Assembly: GCF_021222645.1 (NCBI RefSeq) | Contig: NZ_CP089520.1 | Location: forward strand, 496,001 to 560,000 | Direction: 5' to 3' | Source of the DNA: Candidatus Nanosynbacter sp. HMT-352 | Lineage (GTDB): Bacteria > Patescibacteriota > Saccharimonadia > Saccharimonadales > Saccharimonadaceae | Length of the DNA: 64,000 nt | Shown here: positions 45,369-53,424 of the stretch, piece after piece | How the letters are laid out: every line of letters starts with the position of its first letter | Position numbering within the stretch: position 1 is the stretch's first letter | The notes under the pieces: model-generated | What the model was told of the DNA's origin: nothing | Database searches by the model: none | The model's input: the letters and a program-made list of their open reading frames with translations, nothing else | Translations under genes and position numbers: made by a program

Positions 45369-47237
45369 TTACGAATGCAGTTTAGCTTCTTTTGGTAATT
45401 TTGTGCCCTTAAGGATTTCATCGACCTCAGATTCTTCCAAAGTCTCATCCTTCAGTAAGGCTTCAGCCAGCTTGTCAAGGAATGAACGATTTTCCTTCAA
45501 CACTAGCATTGCGCGCTGCTTAGCTTCGGTAATCAACTGCGCAACTTCTTGGTCAATCAATTTGGCAGTTTCATCAGAATACGGACGCTCTCTGGTCATT
45601 TTATCAAACATCAGGCCGCCATTATCTTCATGGAATACTTGATCGCGAAGACTCTCGCCCATTCCTTGCTCGATAACCATATCGCGAGCAATTTCAGTCG
45701 CCTTTCGCAAATCTGAACCAGCGCCAGTGGTAATTCCGTCTTCGCCATAAATCAATTGCTCAGCGATTCGTCCACCCATTGCCCGAGCCAAAATATCCTT
45801 AAACTCGTAAACATTTGTGTAACTCTTATCTTCTGGCGGCAAGAACCATGTTACTCCACCGGTACCGCCACGTGGAATAATCGTAACCTTGTGGACTGGG
45901 TCGGAATCAGGCAAGACGTGACCAACAATTGCGTGGCCAGCTTCGTGATAAGCAGTCAACTCTTTCTCGTGATCGTTCATTATCTTAGTCTTGCGCTCTG
46001 GACCAATTGCCACACGCTCAAACGCCTCGGTTAATTCGTCATTCGTAATCTTCTTCTTGTTGCGACGTGCAGCGATGATTGCAGCCTCATTGGCCATATT
46101 TGCCAAGTCCGCACCAGATGAGCCAGCAGTTTTTGCCGCTAGTTTATCAAGATCAACAGTTTCGTCAGTTGGCTTTTTCTTAAAGTGAACTTTCAGAATT
46201 GCCTCACGATCTTTGCGTTCTGGTAATGTAATATTCACACGTCGGTCAAATCGTCCAGGTCGAAGCAAAGCTGGGTCCAAAACATCCGCTCGGTTGGTTG
46301 CCGCCAAAACAATAACGTTCGTTTCGCCATCAAAACCATCCATCTCTACCAAAATCTGGTTCAGAGTTTGCTCACGCTCATCATGACCACCACCCATACC
46401 AGAGCCACGCTTACGTCCCACGGCGTCAATCTCATCAATGAAGATGATACATGGAGCATTTTTCTTAGCCTTAGAAAATAGATCTCGTACTCGGCTAGCG
46501 CCAACACCAACAAACATTTCCACAAATTCAGAACCAGAAATTGAGAAGAATGGCACGCCAGCCTCACCAGCAACAGCTCGGGCTAGCATTGTCTTACCCG
46601 TACCAGGATTACCGACTAACAATACGCCTTTTGGAATCTTTGCGCCCAAATCTTTATATTTCTTCGGATGCTTGAGGAAATCAACAACTTCCTGTAGATC
46701 TTGCTTGGCGTTATCATTTCCAGCGATATCCGTAAACAGAACCTTTTCTTTGTCTTGGCCGTACAGGCGAGCCTTACTCTTGCCAAATCCCATAGCTTGA
46801 TTATTTTGACCCTGAGCTTGGCGCATCATAAACATAAAGAACATCACGATAATCAACACAGGCACAACCATAACAGCCAGATTCCACATAGTTTCGCCGG
46901 TTGTGGATGGTGGAATAACCTTCACCTCAACCTTAGCATCCTTGTTCAAGCCCTGCTCATAAATGCTACTAGATTCCTTAACTGAATGCTCGGTAGGTTT
47001 TGATTGGTCTTTTGGAGTGATCTTAATATCATTTCCCTGAATCTCCAATTGAGCAATTTTACCGTCATTTGCTCGACGCACTACATCAGATAATGCAACA
47101 TCTTTAAGATTTGACGCGGGGAAGAGTGTTGCGTAAAAAATTAACGCTACAAAAATTATAATTGCCCAAAACAATCCAAATCGTAAAATTTGACTTATTC
47201 TATTCTTTCCATTTCTTTGAGGCATCTTAACAGCCAT
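45369..47237 (-). CDS. ftsH: ATP-dependent zinc metalloprotease FtsH
   Basis: About 622 residues from ATG 47237, with AAAGGA 10 nt upstream. Two N-terminal spans around a small external domain, AAA domain with Walker [11 protein letters not shown] and [22 protein letters not shown], zinc site [11 protein letters not shown], and a C-terminal helical tail. Membrane protein quality control. The start of murJ lies 6 nt downstream. Confidence 0.97.
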   Translation of the reverse strand: MAVKMPQRNGKNRISQILRFGLFWAIIIFVALIFYATLFPASNLKDVALSDVVRRANDGKIAQLEIQGNDIKITPKDQSKPTEHSVKESSSIYEQGLNKDAKVEVKVIPPSTTGETMWNLAVMVVPVLIIVMFFMFMMRQAQGQNNQAMGFGKSKARLYGQDKEKVLFTDIAGNDNAKQDLQEVVDFLKHPKKYKDLGAKIPKGVLLVGNPGTGKTMLARAVAGEAGVPFFSISGSEFVEMFVGVGASRVRDLFSKAKKNAPCIIFIDEIDAVGRKRGSGMGGGHDEREQTLNQILVEMDGFDGETNVIVLAATNRADVLDPALLRPGRFDRRVNITLPERKDREAILKVHFKKKPTDETVDLDKLAAKTAGSSGADLANMANEAAIIAARRNKKKITNDELTEAFERVAIGPERKTKIMNDHEKELTAYHEAGHAIVGHVLPDSDPVHKVTIIPRGGTGGVTWFLPPEDKSYTNVYEFKDILARAMGGRIAEQLIYGEDGITTGAGSDLRKATEIARDMVIEQGMGESLRDQVFHEDNGGLMFDKMTRERPYSDETAKLIDQEVAQLITEAKQRAMLVLKENRSFLDKLAEALLKDETLEESEVDEILKGTKLPKEAKLHS

Positions 47238-47265
47238 TCTCAACTAATCCTTTCGCCTATACTAA

Positions 47266-48102
47266 TCAAACTCTCTTTATTATAACACTTCTTAGCGTCA
47301 ATTTCATCACAATGCCGCCGCCAACTTGCCAGCAAGAGCCAACTCTTCCAGTTTTTATAGCAATCAACATACGCTCCAATTGAGAGCCTAGTAGCGACAC
47401 ACTATAATGTCGTAAAACGTAATAATATAGTAATTCTTGTGCGACATCATCATCTATCATCGTCAAGAAATACCGGCCCAGGACTTCTCTATCAAACTTC
47501 TCTATCTCCTGCTCAATTTCCCCTCTTAATTCTCTCTGTTTTCGCCACGCCTCATATACTCCAAGTTTCTGATATTCATCAAGCTCACGATTTATCTTAC
47601 GCCTAAATTTATTCCTCTGATACAAGTCGCTTTGATTTGTCTCATCTTCACACCATTCCAATTTCTGACAAATTGCATATTCATAGATTCTCTGCTTCGT
47701 CCAACTATTCATCGGTCTAACTATTTGACTATCACTCATCCCCGCCAAGCCTCGCCACCTGGAGCCGCGCTTAAGGTTCATTGCTACAGTTTCAACAATG
47801 TCATCTCGATGATGCGCCGTTACTATCACGCCACCAAAATCCGTCGCCACGCCACGTAAAAATTCATACCGCCTTTGGCGTGCCAATTCTTCACTGGCAT
47901 CAGCCCCTAGCTTTTCGCGTCGACAAACAAATTGTATTTTATATCTATCAGCTAAAGCCTCGACAAATCTAGCATCACTCGCCGATTCCTCACGAATTCC
48001 GTGGTCAAAATGAGCGACCACCAAATCTTTTTCCGTTCGCGACATCAAATCCAGCAAAACTACCGAATCAATCCCACCACTGACTGCGATAATATATCTC
48101 AC
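47266..48102 (-). CDS. tilS: tRNA(Ile)-lysidine synthase TilS
   Basis: 278 residues. PP-loop ATPase SGGIDSVVLLDL (about 8-19), DHGIREES, VTAHHRDDIVETVAMNLKRGSRWRGLAGM, RPMNSWTKQRIYEYA. Converts C34 of the CAU-anticodon tRNA-Ile2 to lysidine. Short form without the full C-terminal domains. The start is GTG 48102, with GATAAT 6 nt upstream (leaderless). Two candidate substrates lie within 3 kb. Confidence 0.93.
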   Translation of the reverse strand: MRYIIAVSGGIDSVVLLDLMSRTEKDLVVAHFDHGIREESASDARFVEALADRYKIQFVCRREKLGADASEELARQRRYEFLRGVATDFGGVIVTAHHRDDIVETVAMNLKRGSRWRGLAGMSDSQIVRPMNSWTKQRIYEYAICQKLEWCEDETNQSDLYQRNKFRRKINRELDEYQKLGVYEAWRKQRELRGEIEQEIEKFDREVLGRYFLTMIDDDVAQELLYYYVLRHYSVSLLGSQLERMLIAIKTGRVGSCWQVGGGIVMKLTLRSVIIKRV

Positions 48103-48136
48103 ATATCCATTATCTCACAATTTACCTAAAACGTAT

Positions 48137-48165
48137 TTGGCAAATTTTATACTATCTGTTACAAT
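48137..48165 (+). promoter_or_regulatory. Promoter of the tRNA-Met gene
   Basis: TTGGCA (48137-48142), 17-nt spacer, TACAAT (48160-48165), with the tRNA 5' end 12 nt further. Confidence 0.65.
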
Positions 48166-48176
48166 CAATGCAGTGT

Positions 48177-48253
48177 GGCACCGTAGCTCAGCTGGTTAGA
48201 GCGCAGGACTCATAAGCCTGAGGTCGGTGGTTCGGGTCCACCCGGTGCTACCA
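48177..48253 (+). tRNA. tRNA with CAU anticodon, probably elongator Met
   Basis: 77 nt with CCA. Acceptor GGCACCG/CGGTGCT (G1-U72, as in Gram-positive elongator tRNA-Met), D arm GCTC AGCTGGTTA GAGC, loop CTCATAA, T arm GGTGG TTCGGGT CCACC. The anticodon stem CAGGA/GCCTG has an A-G mismatch next to the loop. The alternative is tRNA-Ile2, which TilS would modify. Confidence 0.85.
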
Positions 48254-48265
48254 GAAATTATCTTT

Positions 48266-48292
48266 CCTCGTCGATACGACGGGGAATTTTTA
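48266..48292 (+). terminator. Terminator after tRNA-Met
   Basis: CCTCGTCG/CGACGGGG, 8 pairs with one wobble, 3-nt loop ATA, then AATTTTTA. Confidence 0.7.
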
Positions 48293-48298
48293 TAGACA

Positions 48299-48463
48299 CT
48301 AAATTAGCTCAACCTCCTCAGATTGGACACCATCCAAAGCTGCCAATCGTCGCGACACAAAACTATCCAATTCCCATGAATTACGCTGACGCTCCCACGT
48401 TGCTAAATCCTTTTTTCGGGTTACTTCTAAAAATTCAGCTAATTCACTGGTATTGATTTCCAT
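48299..48463 (-). CDS. 54-residue small protein, unknown
   Basis: Starts at ATG 48463 with AAAAAGGA 5-6 nt upstream. MEINTSELAEFLEVTRKKDL then ATWERQRNSWELDSFV, and an acidic end. Mostly helical and charged; the first helices could form a small HTH. No family recognised, but start signal, length and codon pattern support a real gene. Confidence 0.55.
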   Translation of the reverse strand: MEINTSELAEFLEVTRKKDLATWERQRNSWELDSFVSRRLAALDGVQSEEVELI

Positions 48464-48602
48464 ATTTTTCCTTTTTTGTGTTAATTATTTAACTGTCTTT
48501 ATACTATCATAAATTTGACAAAAAAGCAATACCTTTTTCGGTCATTATTTACCTTTTCATTCCGCTTGTGGTACACTGGTAGGGAAGGATTTATACACAA
48601 AA

Positions 48603-49340
48603 ATGACCCCCGTAACAATCTCGTCACTGGCCACCATAATTTTTGCAGCGATTATTCACGCCAGTTTTCAGCTTAGCGTCAGTGTTTTAACGTTACTTAG
48701 CGGACATTCAATTGGCAAAAAAACTGCCCAGAGAAAAATTTTTCGTATGAGCAACAGTTTTGTACTTGGAGTCGCAATGATCACCTTGTTACTTATCAGC
48801 TCAATTTCCTATTTCTTATCACTATTCATCCACCACGTTACCAGCGCAGAGCAGCTCGTTGCCGCCGTCTCTTCAGGGATGATGTTTGGATTAGGAATCG
48901 CAATTTGGGCATTCTACTTTCGAAGACAACCAGGAACTTCATTATGGCTTCCACGCAATTTTGCAGAATATTTAAACAAGCGCACCAAAAAAACCAAAAA
49001 TTCCATAGAAAGCTTTGCCCTGGGAATAATTAGTGTTATTGCAGAAATCATATTTATTATCGCGCCAATTATAGCCGCCAGTCTGGCTATTATCACCCTA
49101 CCAAACCCCTTCTTGCAAATCATCAGTATAGCAATCTACGTCATTGTATCTGCACTACCATTGTTTGTCGTTATCATCCTGATCGGCAGCGGACGCAGCA
49201 TCTCTAATTTACAACGTTGGAGAGAAGATCATAAGAGATTTTTGCAATTCGCCAGCGGTGGTAGCTTATTAATTTTGGCAGCGTTCCTATTCGTCGACCG
49301 CGTTATTGGCGTTATCAGCTACGGAGGCAATTTATGGTAA
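48603..49340 (+). CDS. Six-span membrane protein, unknown function
   Basis: 245 residues with six spans in two groups of three, the linker (RRQPGTSLWLPRNFAEYLNKRTKK) being basic and cytoplasmic. The pseudo-symmetric layout recalls LysE or CcdA/DsbD-type transporters, but no CxxxC or signature is seen. Overlaps the ATP-cone gene by 7 nt, so it is part of an operon with it and with a flavoprotein. TAGGGAAGG about 14 nt before the ATG is a possible ribosome site. Confidence 0.6.
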   Translation: MTPVTISSLATIIFAAIIHASFQLSVSVLTLLSGHSIGKKTAQRKIFRMSNSFVLGVAMITLLLISSISYFLSLFIHHVTSAEQLVAAVSSGMMFGLGIAIWAFYFRRQPGTSLWLPRNFAEYLNKRTKKTKNSIESFALGIISVIAEIIFIIAPIIAASLAIITLPNPFLQIISIAIYVIVSALPLFVVIILIGSGRSISNLQRWREDHKRFLQFASGGSLLILAAFLFVDRVIGVISYGGNLW

Positions 49341-49621
49341 AGTCAGGTCAAATTGACGTTATCAAACAAGGAAAGCGACCGCCGGAGGAGTTTAGCCCAG
49401 ACAAGCTCCATAATTCCATAATTGCTACTTGCCTAAGCGTTCGTACACCAGAAGGTCAAGCTCAAGATATCGCAAAAACCGTCACTTTGGGTGTTATGAA
49501 TTGGTGCGAAACTCACCCAGAAATAACCTCTACCGATATCCGCCGCCAAGCACAACGCATTATGAAAACTCTACATCCTGACGCAGCCTATTTATATAAA
49601 AATTATAAAACCATAATTTAG
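49334..49621 (+). CDS. Stand-alone ATP-cone domain protein
   Basis: 95 residues. The whole protein is one ATP-cone: IDVIKQGKRPPEEFSPDKLHNSIIATCL, then TSTDIRRQAQRIM and AAYLYKNYK at the end. ATP-cones normally sense ATP/dATP at the N-terminus of ribonucleotide reductases and in NrdR. Here there is no zinc ribbon and no catalytic domain. It lies between a membrane protein and a flavoprotein, so it may sense nucleotide state for that operon. Confidence 0.8.
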   Translation: MVKSGQIDVIKQGKRPPEEFSPDKLHNSIIATCLSVRTPEGQAQDIAKTVTLGVMNWCETHPEITSTDIRRQAQRIMKTLHPDAAYLYKNYKTII

Positions 49622-49629
49622 GAGATTTA

Positions 49630-51000
49630 ATGTCGCAAAAACCGACTTTTGACTATGACTATATCGTAATTGGTAGTGGTGCTGGCGGTTCACCTGCAGC
49701 CAACATATTAGCAAGTGCCGGAAAAAAAGTTGCTGTTGTAGAAAAATCAACATTCGGCGGGGAATCACCAAACTGGGGAGATGTACCAACTGGATTTTTA
49801 ACTCATGCTCTTAATGTTTATCAAACAGCCAAAGATGCCGCTAAATTTGGGCTGCGCACTAAATTGATTGGATATAATTACCCTTCTCTACTCTCCTGGA
49901 AAGACAAAGTTATAAAGAGAACTGGAGCTGGTGGTAATCGCTATTATTACGAAAAGCAAGGCATTAGTGTTTTTGCTGGCAATGCACATTTCTTGAGTCC
50001 GAATGAAATCGCCGTCAATCGCAGACATTTGTCCGCTCGCAAATTTCTCATTGCAACTGGATCTGATTGGCAAATTCCAGAAATACCTGGATTAAATACC
50101 GCTTCTCATCATACTCCAAAAACTATTTTTAGCTTGAAGCGCCCACCAAAAACCATGTTCATTGTTGGTGCGGGAGTTACAGCACTAGAATTGGCGCACA
50201 TCTTCTCTACCCTAGGAACAAAAGTCTACGTAGCAGAGAAATCATCCAGAATATTATCAACATTTGACCCAGAAGTCAGCACTTTGGTTGCGAATGACGC
50301 AAAAAATCGCAATATTTCAATCTTAGCTCGCACTAAGATTATCGCCATACAGAAATCGTCCATACAAAAGCGTGTTACCTTTCTGCAAGGGCGAATAGAA
50401 AAATCTGTGCGCGTTGATGAGATTCTAATTGCCGGCCAACAATTGCCTGCAACAGATTTAGGCTTAGAGAACGCTGGCGTAAAATATACCGAGAATGGCA
50501 TTTTGGTTAATTCTTCCCTGCAAACTTCCGCTCGACATATTTTTGCCGCAGGAAATGTAACTGACGCTAATATCCAAACTCACACAGCTTTAGCGCAGAG
50601 TCGTATTGCGGCTCATAATTTGCTACATAACAATAAGATTAAATTCAATGATTCCCCACGCCTACAAGTTGCATTTACTCAGCCAGAAATAGCTCAAATT
50701 GGAATGAATGAATACGATTGTAAGATGAAAGGAATAAGCGCAAAAATAGCAACTGTTCCGCTCACAACTACCGTACGCAGCAACATTACCGACCAGCGAA
50801 TAGGTTTTGTGAAATTGATCGTTGATAAGAAGCGAGTTGTCGTAGGTGGAACAATTGTCGGACCACATGCTAGCGATATGGCAGCCGAGCTAGCCCTGGC
50901 CGTTCGACATAAAATTACCAGCGAAGAACTAGCGTCCACTCCGCACTGTTTTACTTCTTGGTCAGAAGCCGTGCGAATTGCCGCTGGAAAACTTCTATAA
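49630..51000 (+). CDS. FAD-dependent pyridine nucleotide-disulfide oxidoreductase homolog lacking the redox cysteines
   Basis: 456 residues. FAD Rossmann GSGAGGSPAA (about 15-24), NAD Rossmann IVGAGVTALELA (about 175-186), IFAAGNV FAD motif and dimerisation domain. The usual GGTCxNxGCxPS is GGESPNWGDVPTG, so both redox cysteines are lost, and the C-terminal HPTLSE His is replaced (CFTSWSE). It cannot work as a dithiol reductase; an NAD(P)H oxidase or transhydrogenase-type role is possible. GGAG site 5 nt before the ATG. Confidence 0.85.
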   Translation: MSQKPTFDYDYIVIGSGAGGSPAANILASAGKKVAVVEKSTFGGESPNWGDVPTGFLTHALNVYQTAKDAAKFGLRTKLIGYNYPSLLSWKDKVIKRTGAGGNRYYYEKQGISVFAGNAHFLSPNEIAVNRRHLSARKFLIATGSDWQIPEIPGLNTASHHTPKTIFSLKRPPKTMFIVGAGVTALELAHIFSTLGTKVYVAEKSSRILSTFDPEVSTLVANDAKNRNISILARTKIIAIQKSSIQKRVTFLQGRIEKSVRVDEILIAGQQLPATDLGLENAGVKYTENGILVNSSLQTSARHIFAAGNVTDANIQTHTALAQSRIAAHNLLHNNKIKFNDSPRLQVAFTQPEIAQIGMNEYDCKMKGISAKIATVPLTTTVRSNITDQRIGFVKLIVDKKRVVVGGTIVGPHASDMAAELALAVRHKITSEELASTPHCFTSWSEAVRIAAGKLL

Positions 51001-51015
51001 TTACCTCTGATGCGC

Positions 51016-51021
51016 TATAAT
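51016..51021 (+). promoter_or_regulatory. -10 box of the tRNA-Ile2 candidate
   Basis: TATAAT 9 nt before the mature 5' end. Confidence 0.6.
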
Positions 51022-51030
51022 AAGTCTCAC

Positions 51031-51106
51031 GGGGGCGTAGCTCAGGGGTTAGAGCAGTCGGCTCATAACCGATTGGTCGCTGGTTCGATCCCAGCCGCCC
51101 CCACCA
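51031..51106 (+). tRNA. tRNA with CAU anticodon, probably tRNA-Ile2 (lysidine)
   Basis: 76 nt with CCA. Acceptor GGGGGCG/CGCCCCC, D arm GCTC AGGGGTTA GAGC, anticodon stem GTCGG/CCGAT with loop CTCATAA, variable TGGTC, T arm GCTGG TTCGATC CCAGC. The CGGCTCATAACCG arrangement resembles Gram-positive tRNA-Ile2. It is a candidate TilS substrate; the alternative is elongator Met. Confidence 0.85.
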
Positions 51107-51188
51107 CAGTCTGAATTTGATAATCATAAGATGAATATTTTTACCATTCCTGCTACAATATTATGTGGTAGGTATTAAATTTGCAAAA

Positions 51189-51614
51189 ATGAACAAATTA
51201 AAACTCAAACGATTAATCTACAGAATACAGCATGACTATTTAACTCTAAATAATGTCGTTATTGCTGCTGCGATTTTAATTGCTATGAGTTGGGCCTGGG
51301 GCTCTATTGAGTCAATGCAGAAAAACTACGAATTACAACGCTCTATTGACGACAAACGCCAGCAAGTGGAAATAGAAAAATTGCAAGTCGCTCTACTGGA
51401 ATACGAATCGAAATATTATCAAAGCGAAGAGTATCAAGAATTGACTATTAGACAGCGCACGGGGAAAGGTTTACCTGGCGAAAAACAGCTCGTCACCCAG
51501 TCATTTGAGAACTCCACGCCTGCACAAAAATTCGCATCAAACACGAAACAGACCGACAGCAACTTTCAGCAATGGATGAACTTTCTATTTGGCGGCAATA
51601 GTCATAAACGCTAA
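51189..51614 (+). CDS. Septum formation initiator-like protein (FtsB/DivIC family)
   Basis: About 141 residues from ATG 51189. Short basic N-terminus, one span (about 20-38), a coiled coil (40-80), then IRQRTGKGLPGEKQLV, the DivIC/FtsB-type end motif, and a Ser/Gln/Asn-rich tail. Bitopic divisome scaffold that would link FtsQ/FtsL to septal peptidoglycan synthesis. A GTG at 51165, 5 nt after TACAAT (51154-51159), is an alternative leaderless start that would add eight residues. Confidence 0.75.
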   Translation: MNKLKLKRLIYRIQHDYLTLNNVVIAAAILIAMSWAWGSIESMQKNYELQRSIDDKRQQVEIEKLQVALLEYESKYYQSEEYQELTIRQRTGKGLPGEKQLVTQSFENSTPAQKFASNTKQTDSNFQQWMNFLFGGNSHKR

Positions 51615-51657
51615 GGTATTGCAATTATCACGTTAAGCTGATATCATAATTATGTAT

Positions 51658-51734
51658 CGCGGGGTAGAGCAGCCTGGTAGCTCGTTTGGCTCATAACCAA
51701 AAGGTCGTAGGTTCAAATCCTACCCCCGCCACCA
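51658..51734 (+). tRNA. Initiator tRNA-fMet (CAU)
   Basis: 77 nt with CCA. Acceptor CGCGGGG/CCCCGCC leaves C1-C72 unpaired, the bacterial initiator hallmark. D arm GAGC AGCCTGGTA GCTC, loop CTCATAA, T arm GTAGG TTCAAAT CCTAC. The anticodon stem is TTTGG/CCAAA, with only two of the three conserved G-C pairs of initiators. CATAAT at 51645-51650 is the likely -10 box. Confidence 0.95.
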
Positions 51735-51742
51735 AGAAAAAT

Positions 51743-51769
51743 CCCTCTTCATTCAGAAGGGGGCTTTTT
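51743..51769 (+). terminator. Terminator after initiator tRNA, shared with the convergent gene
   Basis: CCCTCTTC/GAAGGGGG, 8 pairs with one wobble, loop ATTCA, then CTTTTTC. The minus gene at 51772 ends just beside it. Confidence 0.75.
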
Positions 51770-51771
51770 CT

Positions 51772-52263
51772 TTACGCATCATTATCTATGCAACCCTTAT
51801 TCCAACCCGAACGTTTCTTGCCTGCTTTAGTCAGAGATGTGGCTGTGCGAACTTTTTTATAATCCAAAACATCATTTAGAACAGCCTCCCCTAATTTACC
51901 ATACAGTTCACAATCAAGCTTAAGTGGACATGATTCACAAGCATTTATAGCAAGTCTGCCGACTTCAGAAATATCACTACCCCTGTTTCTTTCTATGCGA
52001 CGAGCTCGATCATAGTTGCCACGACCTCTATGATATTCGGCAAAGCCAGCACGACGACGAATCCTGCCGAAAAGATCACACATCTCAACTATAATTCTAT
52101 TTCTCTTCGTAAAATCTTTACCGCTATAACTATTCACATCAGGAGCAAAATCTTCACCTGAATAATCCAGCGGCACAACATTACCGTCCGAATCAACAAC
52201 ATCAATAATGCCCGCTCTGTTCGGTCTAGCAAGCTCCAACACTTCAACCGTCTTCGACTTCAT
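51772..52263 (-). CDS. Small cysteine-motif protein with a WhiB-like CxxCxxxxxC
   Basis: 163 residues from ATG 52263. A basic, Arg-rich middle (DLFGRIRRRAGFAEYHRGR) and CESCPLKLDC with C-x2-C-x5-C spacing, as in WhiB iron-sulfur proteins, plus a Cys in EMCDLF about 47 residues earlier and one near the C-terminus. No WhiB GxWGG turn is seen, so homology is uncertain; it may bind Fe-S or zinc and nucleic acid. TATAAT lies 9 nt before the ATG. Confidence 0.55.
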   Translation of the reverse strand: MKSKTVEVLELARPNRAGIIDVVDSDGNVVPLDYSGEDFAPDVNSYSGKDFTKRNRIIVEMCDLFGRIRRRAGFAEYHRGRGNYDRARRIERNRGSDISEVGRLAINACESCPLKLDCELYGKLGEAVLNDVLDYKKVRTATSLTKAGKKRSGWNKGCIDNDA

Positions 52264-52304
52264 ACAGTAGCTATTATACCACAATATCCATAAATAATCA
52301 ACCC

Positions 52305-52337
52305 CGCAAAAAAACTCCCCTGCTTTTTACAGAGGAG
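52305..52337 (-). terminator. Terminator on the minus strand
   Basis: Minus strand: AACTCC..CTG loop CAG..GGAGTT with one mismatch, then TTTTTTT. It would end transcription from the 68-aa gene upstream. Confidence 0.6.
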
Positions 52338-52341
52338 TTAT

Positions 52342-52391
52342 GGCACCTGTTTGTTTGGTTCTACTATATCACCAAACGCGCTTATGGTGCA
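52342..52391. repeat. Nested inverted repeat between two small genes
   Basis: GCACC (52343-52347) pairs with GGTGC (52386-52390) and TTTGGT (52354-52359) with ACCAAA (52371-52376), forming a two-stem rod in the 3' region of the 68-aa gene transcript. Function unknown. Confidence 0.4.
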
Positions 52392-52400
52392 AGCAAAGGA

Positions 52401-52607
52401 CTATTTTTTCTTAGAAATTGTCAAAAAGCCGTTGCGTGGGTTTTCTTTCACAATACGATCTTCTGGTAGATCACATGGTGTACCCTTTTCATTCTTCTCA
52501 ACCTTAGCGAAGAAGTAAATAGTTTGAGTCTTGCCACCGCGCAAAGTTACGTCAGTCTTATGCAAGTAATATGTGATGCCCTTTGAGTTGGTATGTTTAT
52601 AAGCCAT
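52401..52607 (-). CDS. 68-residue conserved-looking small protein
   Basis: MAYKHTNSKGITYYLHKTDV at the start, then GGKTQTIYFFAKVEKNE and ENPRNGFLTISKKK. Basic, beta-rich, with an AGGAGGT ribosome site. Small basic proteins of this style recur in Saccharibacteria by my recollection, but I cannot name a family or function. Possibly nucleic-acid binding. Confidence 0.65.
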   Translation of the reverse strand: MAYKHTNSKGITYYLHKTDVTLRGGKTQTIYFFAKVEKNEKGTPCDLPEDRIVKENPRNGFLTISKKK

Positions 52608-52674
52608 TTGGTTATATACCTCCTATTAATGATATACCTATATAGATTACTATCTCTATATCACCCCTGTCAAG

Positions 52675-53340
52675 CTAAAAAAGCTTATTTTGTCGTCTAA
52701 GCATCAACTTTAATATCCCCAGAACAACCAACCTCATTACAATAATCATGGCAATGAATATCGTCACCAAAAGAGACCACCCCGCATAATCAGCTGACCA
52801 TATCGGCGAGATGAAAGTATGATAATACGGCTCAGTTGAAGGCGCTTCAAACTGCAAGTTAGCGGCTTTCGCGGCAGGATATTTTGCCCACTCCTCATTA
52901 ATACAACTGATATACCTCGGATCCGCCTGTGTCGTAAATCGGCCGTAACCGCCTTGCTGCGCCCTAGCATCACAGACAGCCCTAACTTTCGACACAGTAT
53001 CATTGTTAGACTGATTTTTTATCTCCTCCTCGAACTCTTTCAGCTTCCGGTCATACATTTGTTTATACGTATGATCCAGTGCAATCTTTCCTGGATCAGC
53101 GTTCATATGTGTAGATACATAACGCTGCAAATCGTATAGTCGCTGCTGAAGATTGACTATATCTCCAGCCTTATCTGCATTTTCTACAGATTCTCGTCGC
53201 TCGACCATACCAACATTATTCAGCCTCAAAAAAGTTGCCGAAATAAAACCAGACATAATCAATAAAATAACCAACTGCCAAGTCTTAATCTGACTGAGTC
53301 GCTTAATTCTGAACTTGGTTTTCTTCTTGTCTATAGCCAT
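52675..53340 (-). CDS. Two-span membrane protein, unknown
   Basis: 221 residues: basic N-terminus, span (about 22-42), a soluble mostly helical domain with two Cys (VCDARAQQ..., ISCINEEW) that could form a disulfide outside, and a second span (about 185-210). AAGGTGG site before the ATG. No family recognised. Confidence 0.6.
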   Translation of the reverse strand: MAIDKKKTKFRIKRLSQIKTWQLVILLIMSGFISATFLRLNNVGMVERRESVENADKAGDIVNLQQRLYDLQRYVSTHMNADPGKIALDHTYKQMYDRKLKEFEEEIKNQSNNDTVSKVRAVCDARAQQGGYGRFTTQADPRYISCINEEWAKYPAAKAANLQFEAPSTEPYYHTFISPIWSADYAGWSLLVTIFIAMIIVMRLVVLGILKLMLRRQNKLF

Positions 53341-53398
53341 CCCACCACCTTATCTATGATTTTAGTATAGCAAATTATCCCAATGACGTGAATATTGT

Positions 53399-53418
53399 TA
53401 CCACTGCGGTGGTATAAT
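53399..53418 (+). promoter_or_regulatory. murC promoter with an embedded palindrome
   Basis: TACCAC-TGCG-GTGGTA (53399-53414) overlaps the -10 box TATAAT (53413-53418), which sits 6 nt before the ATG at 53425. A bound protein would occlude the promoter. Confidence 0.5.
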
Positions 53419-53424
53419 ATTTGT

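Noticed and set aside
48177-51734. All three CAU tRNAs as methionine tRNAs
   Set aside because: tilS is present, so a tRNA-Ile2 is expected. The gene at 51031 resembles it best, though I cannot exclude a swap with 48177.
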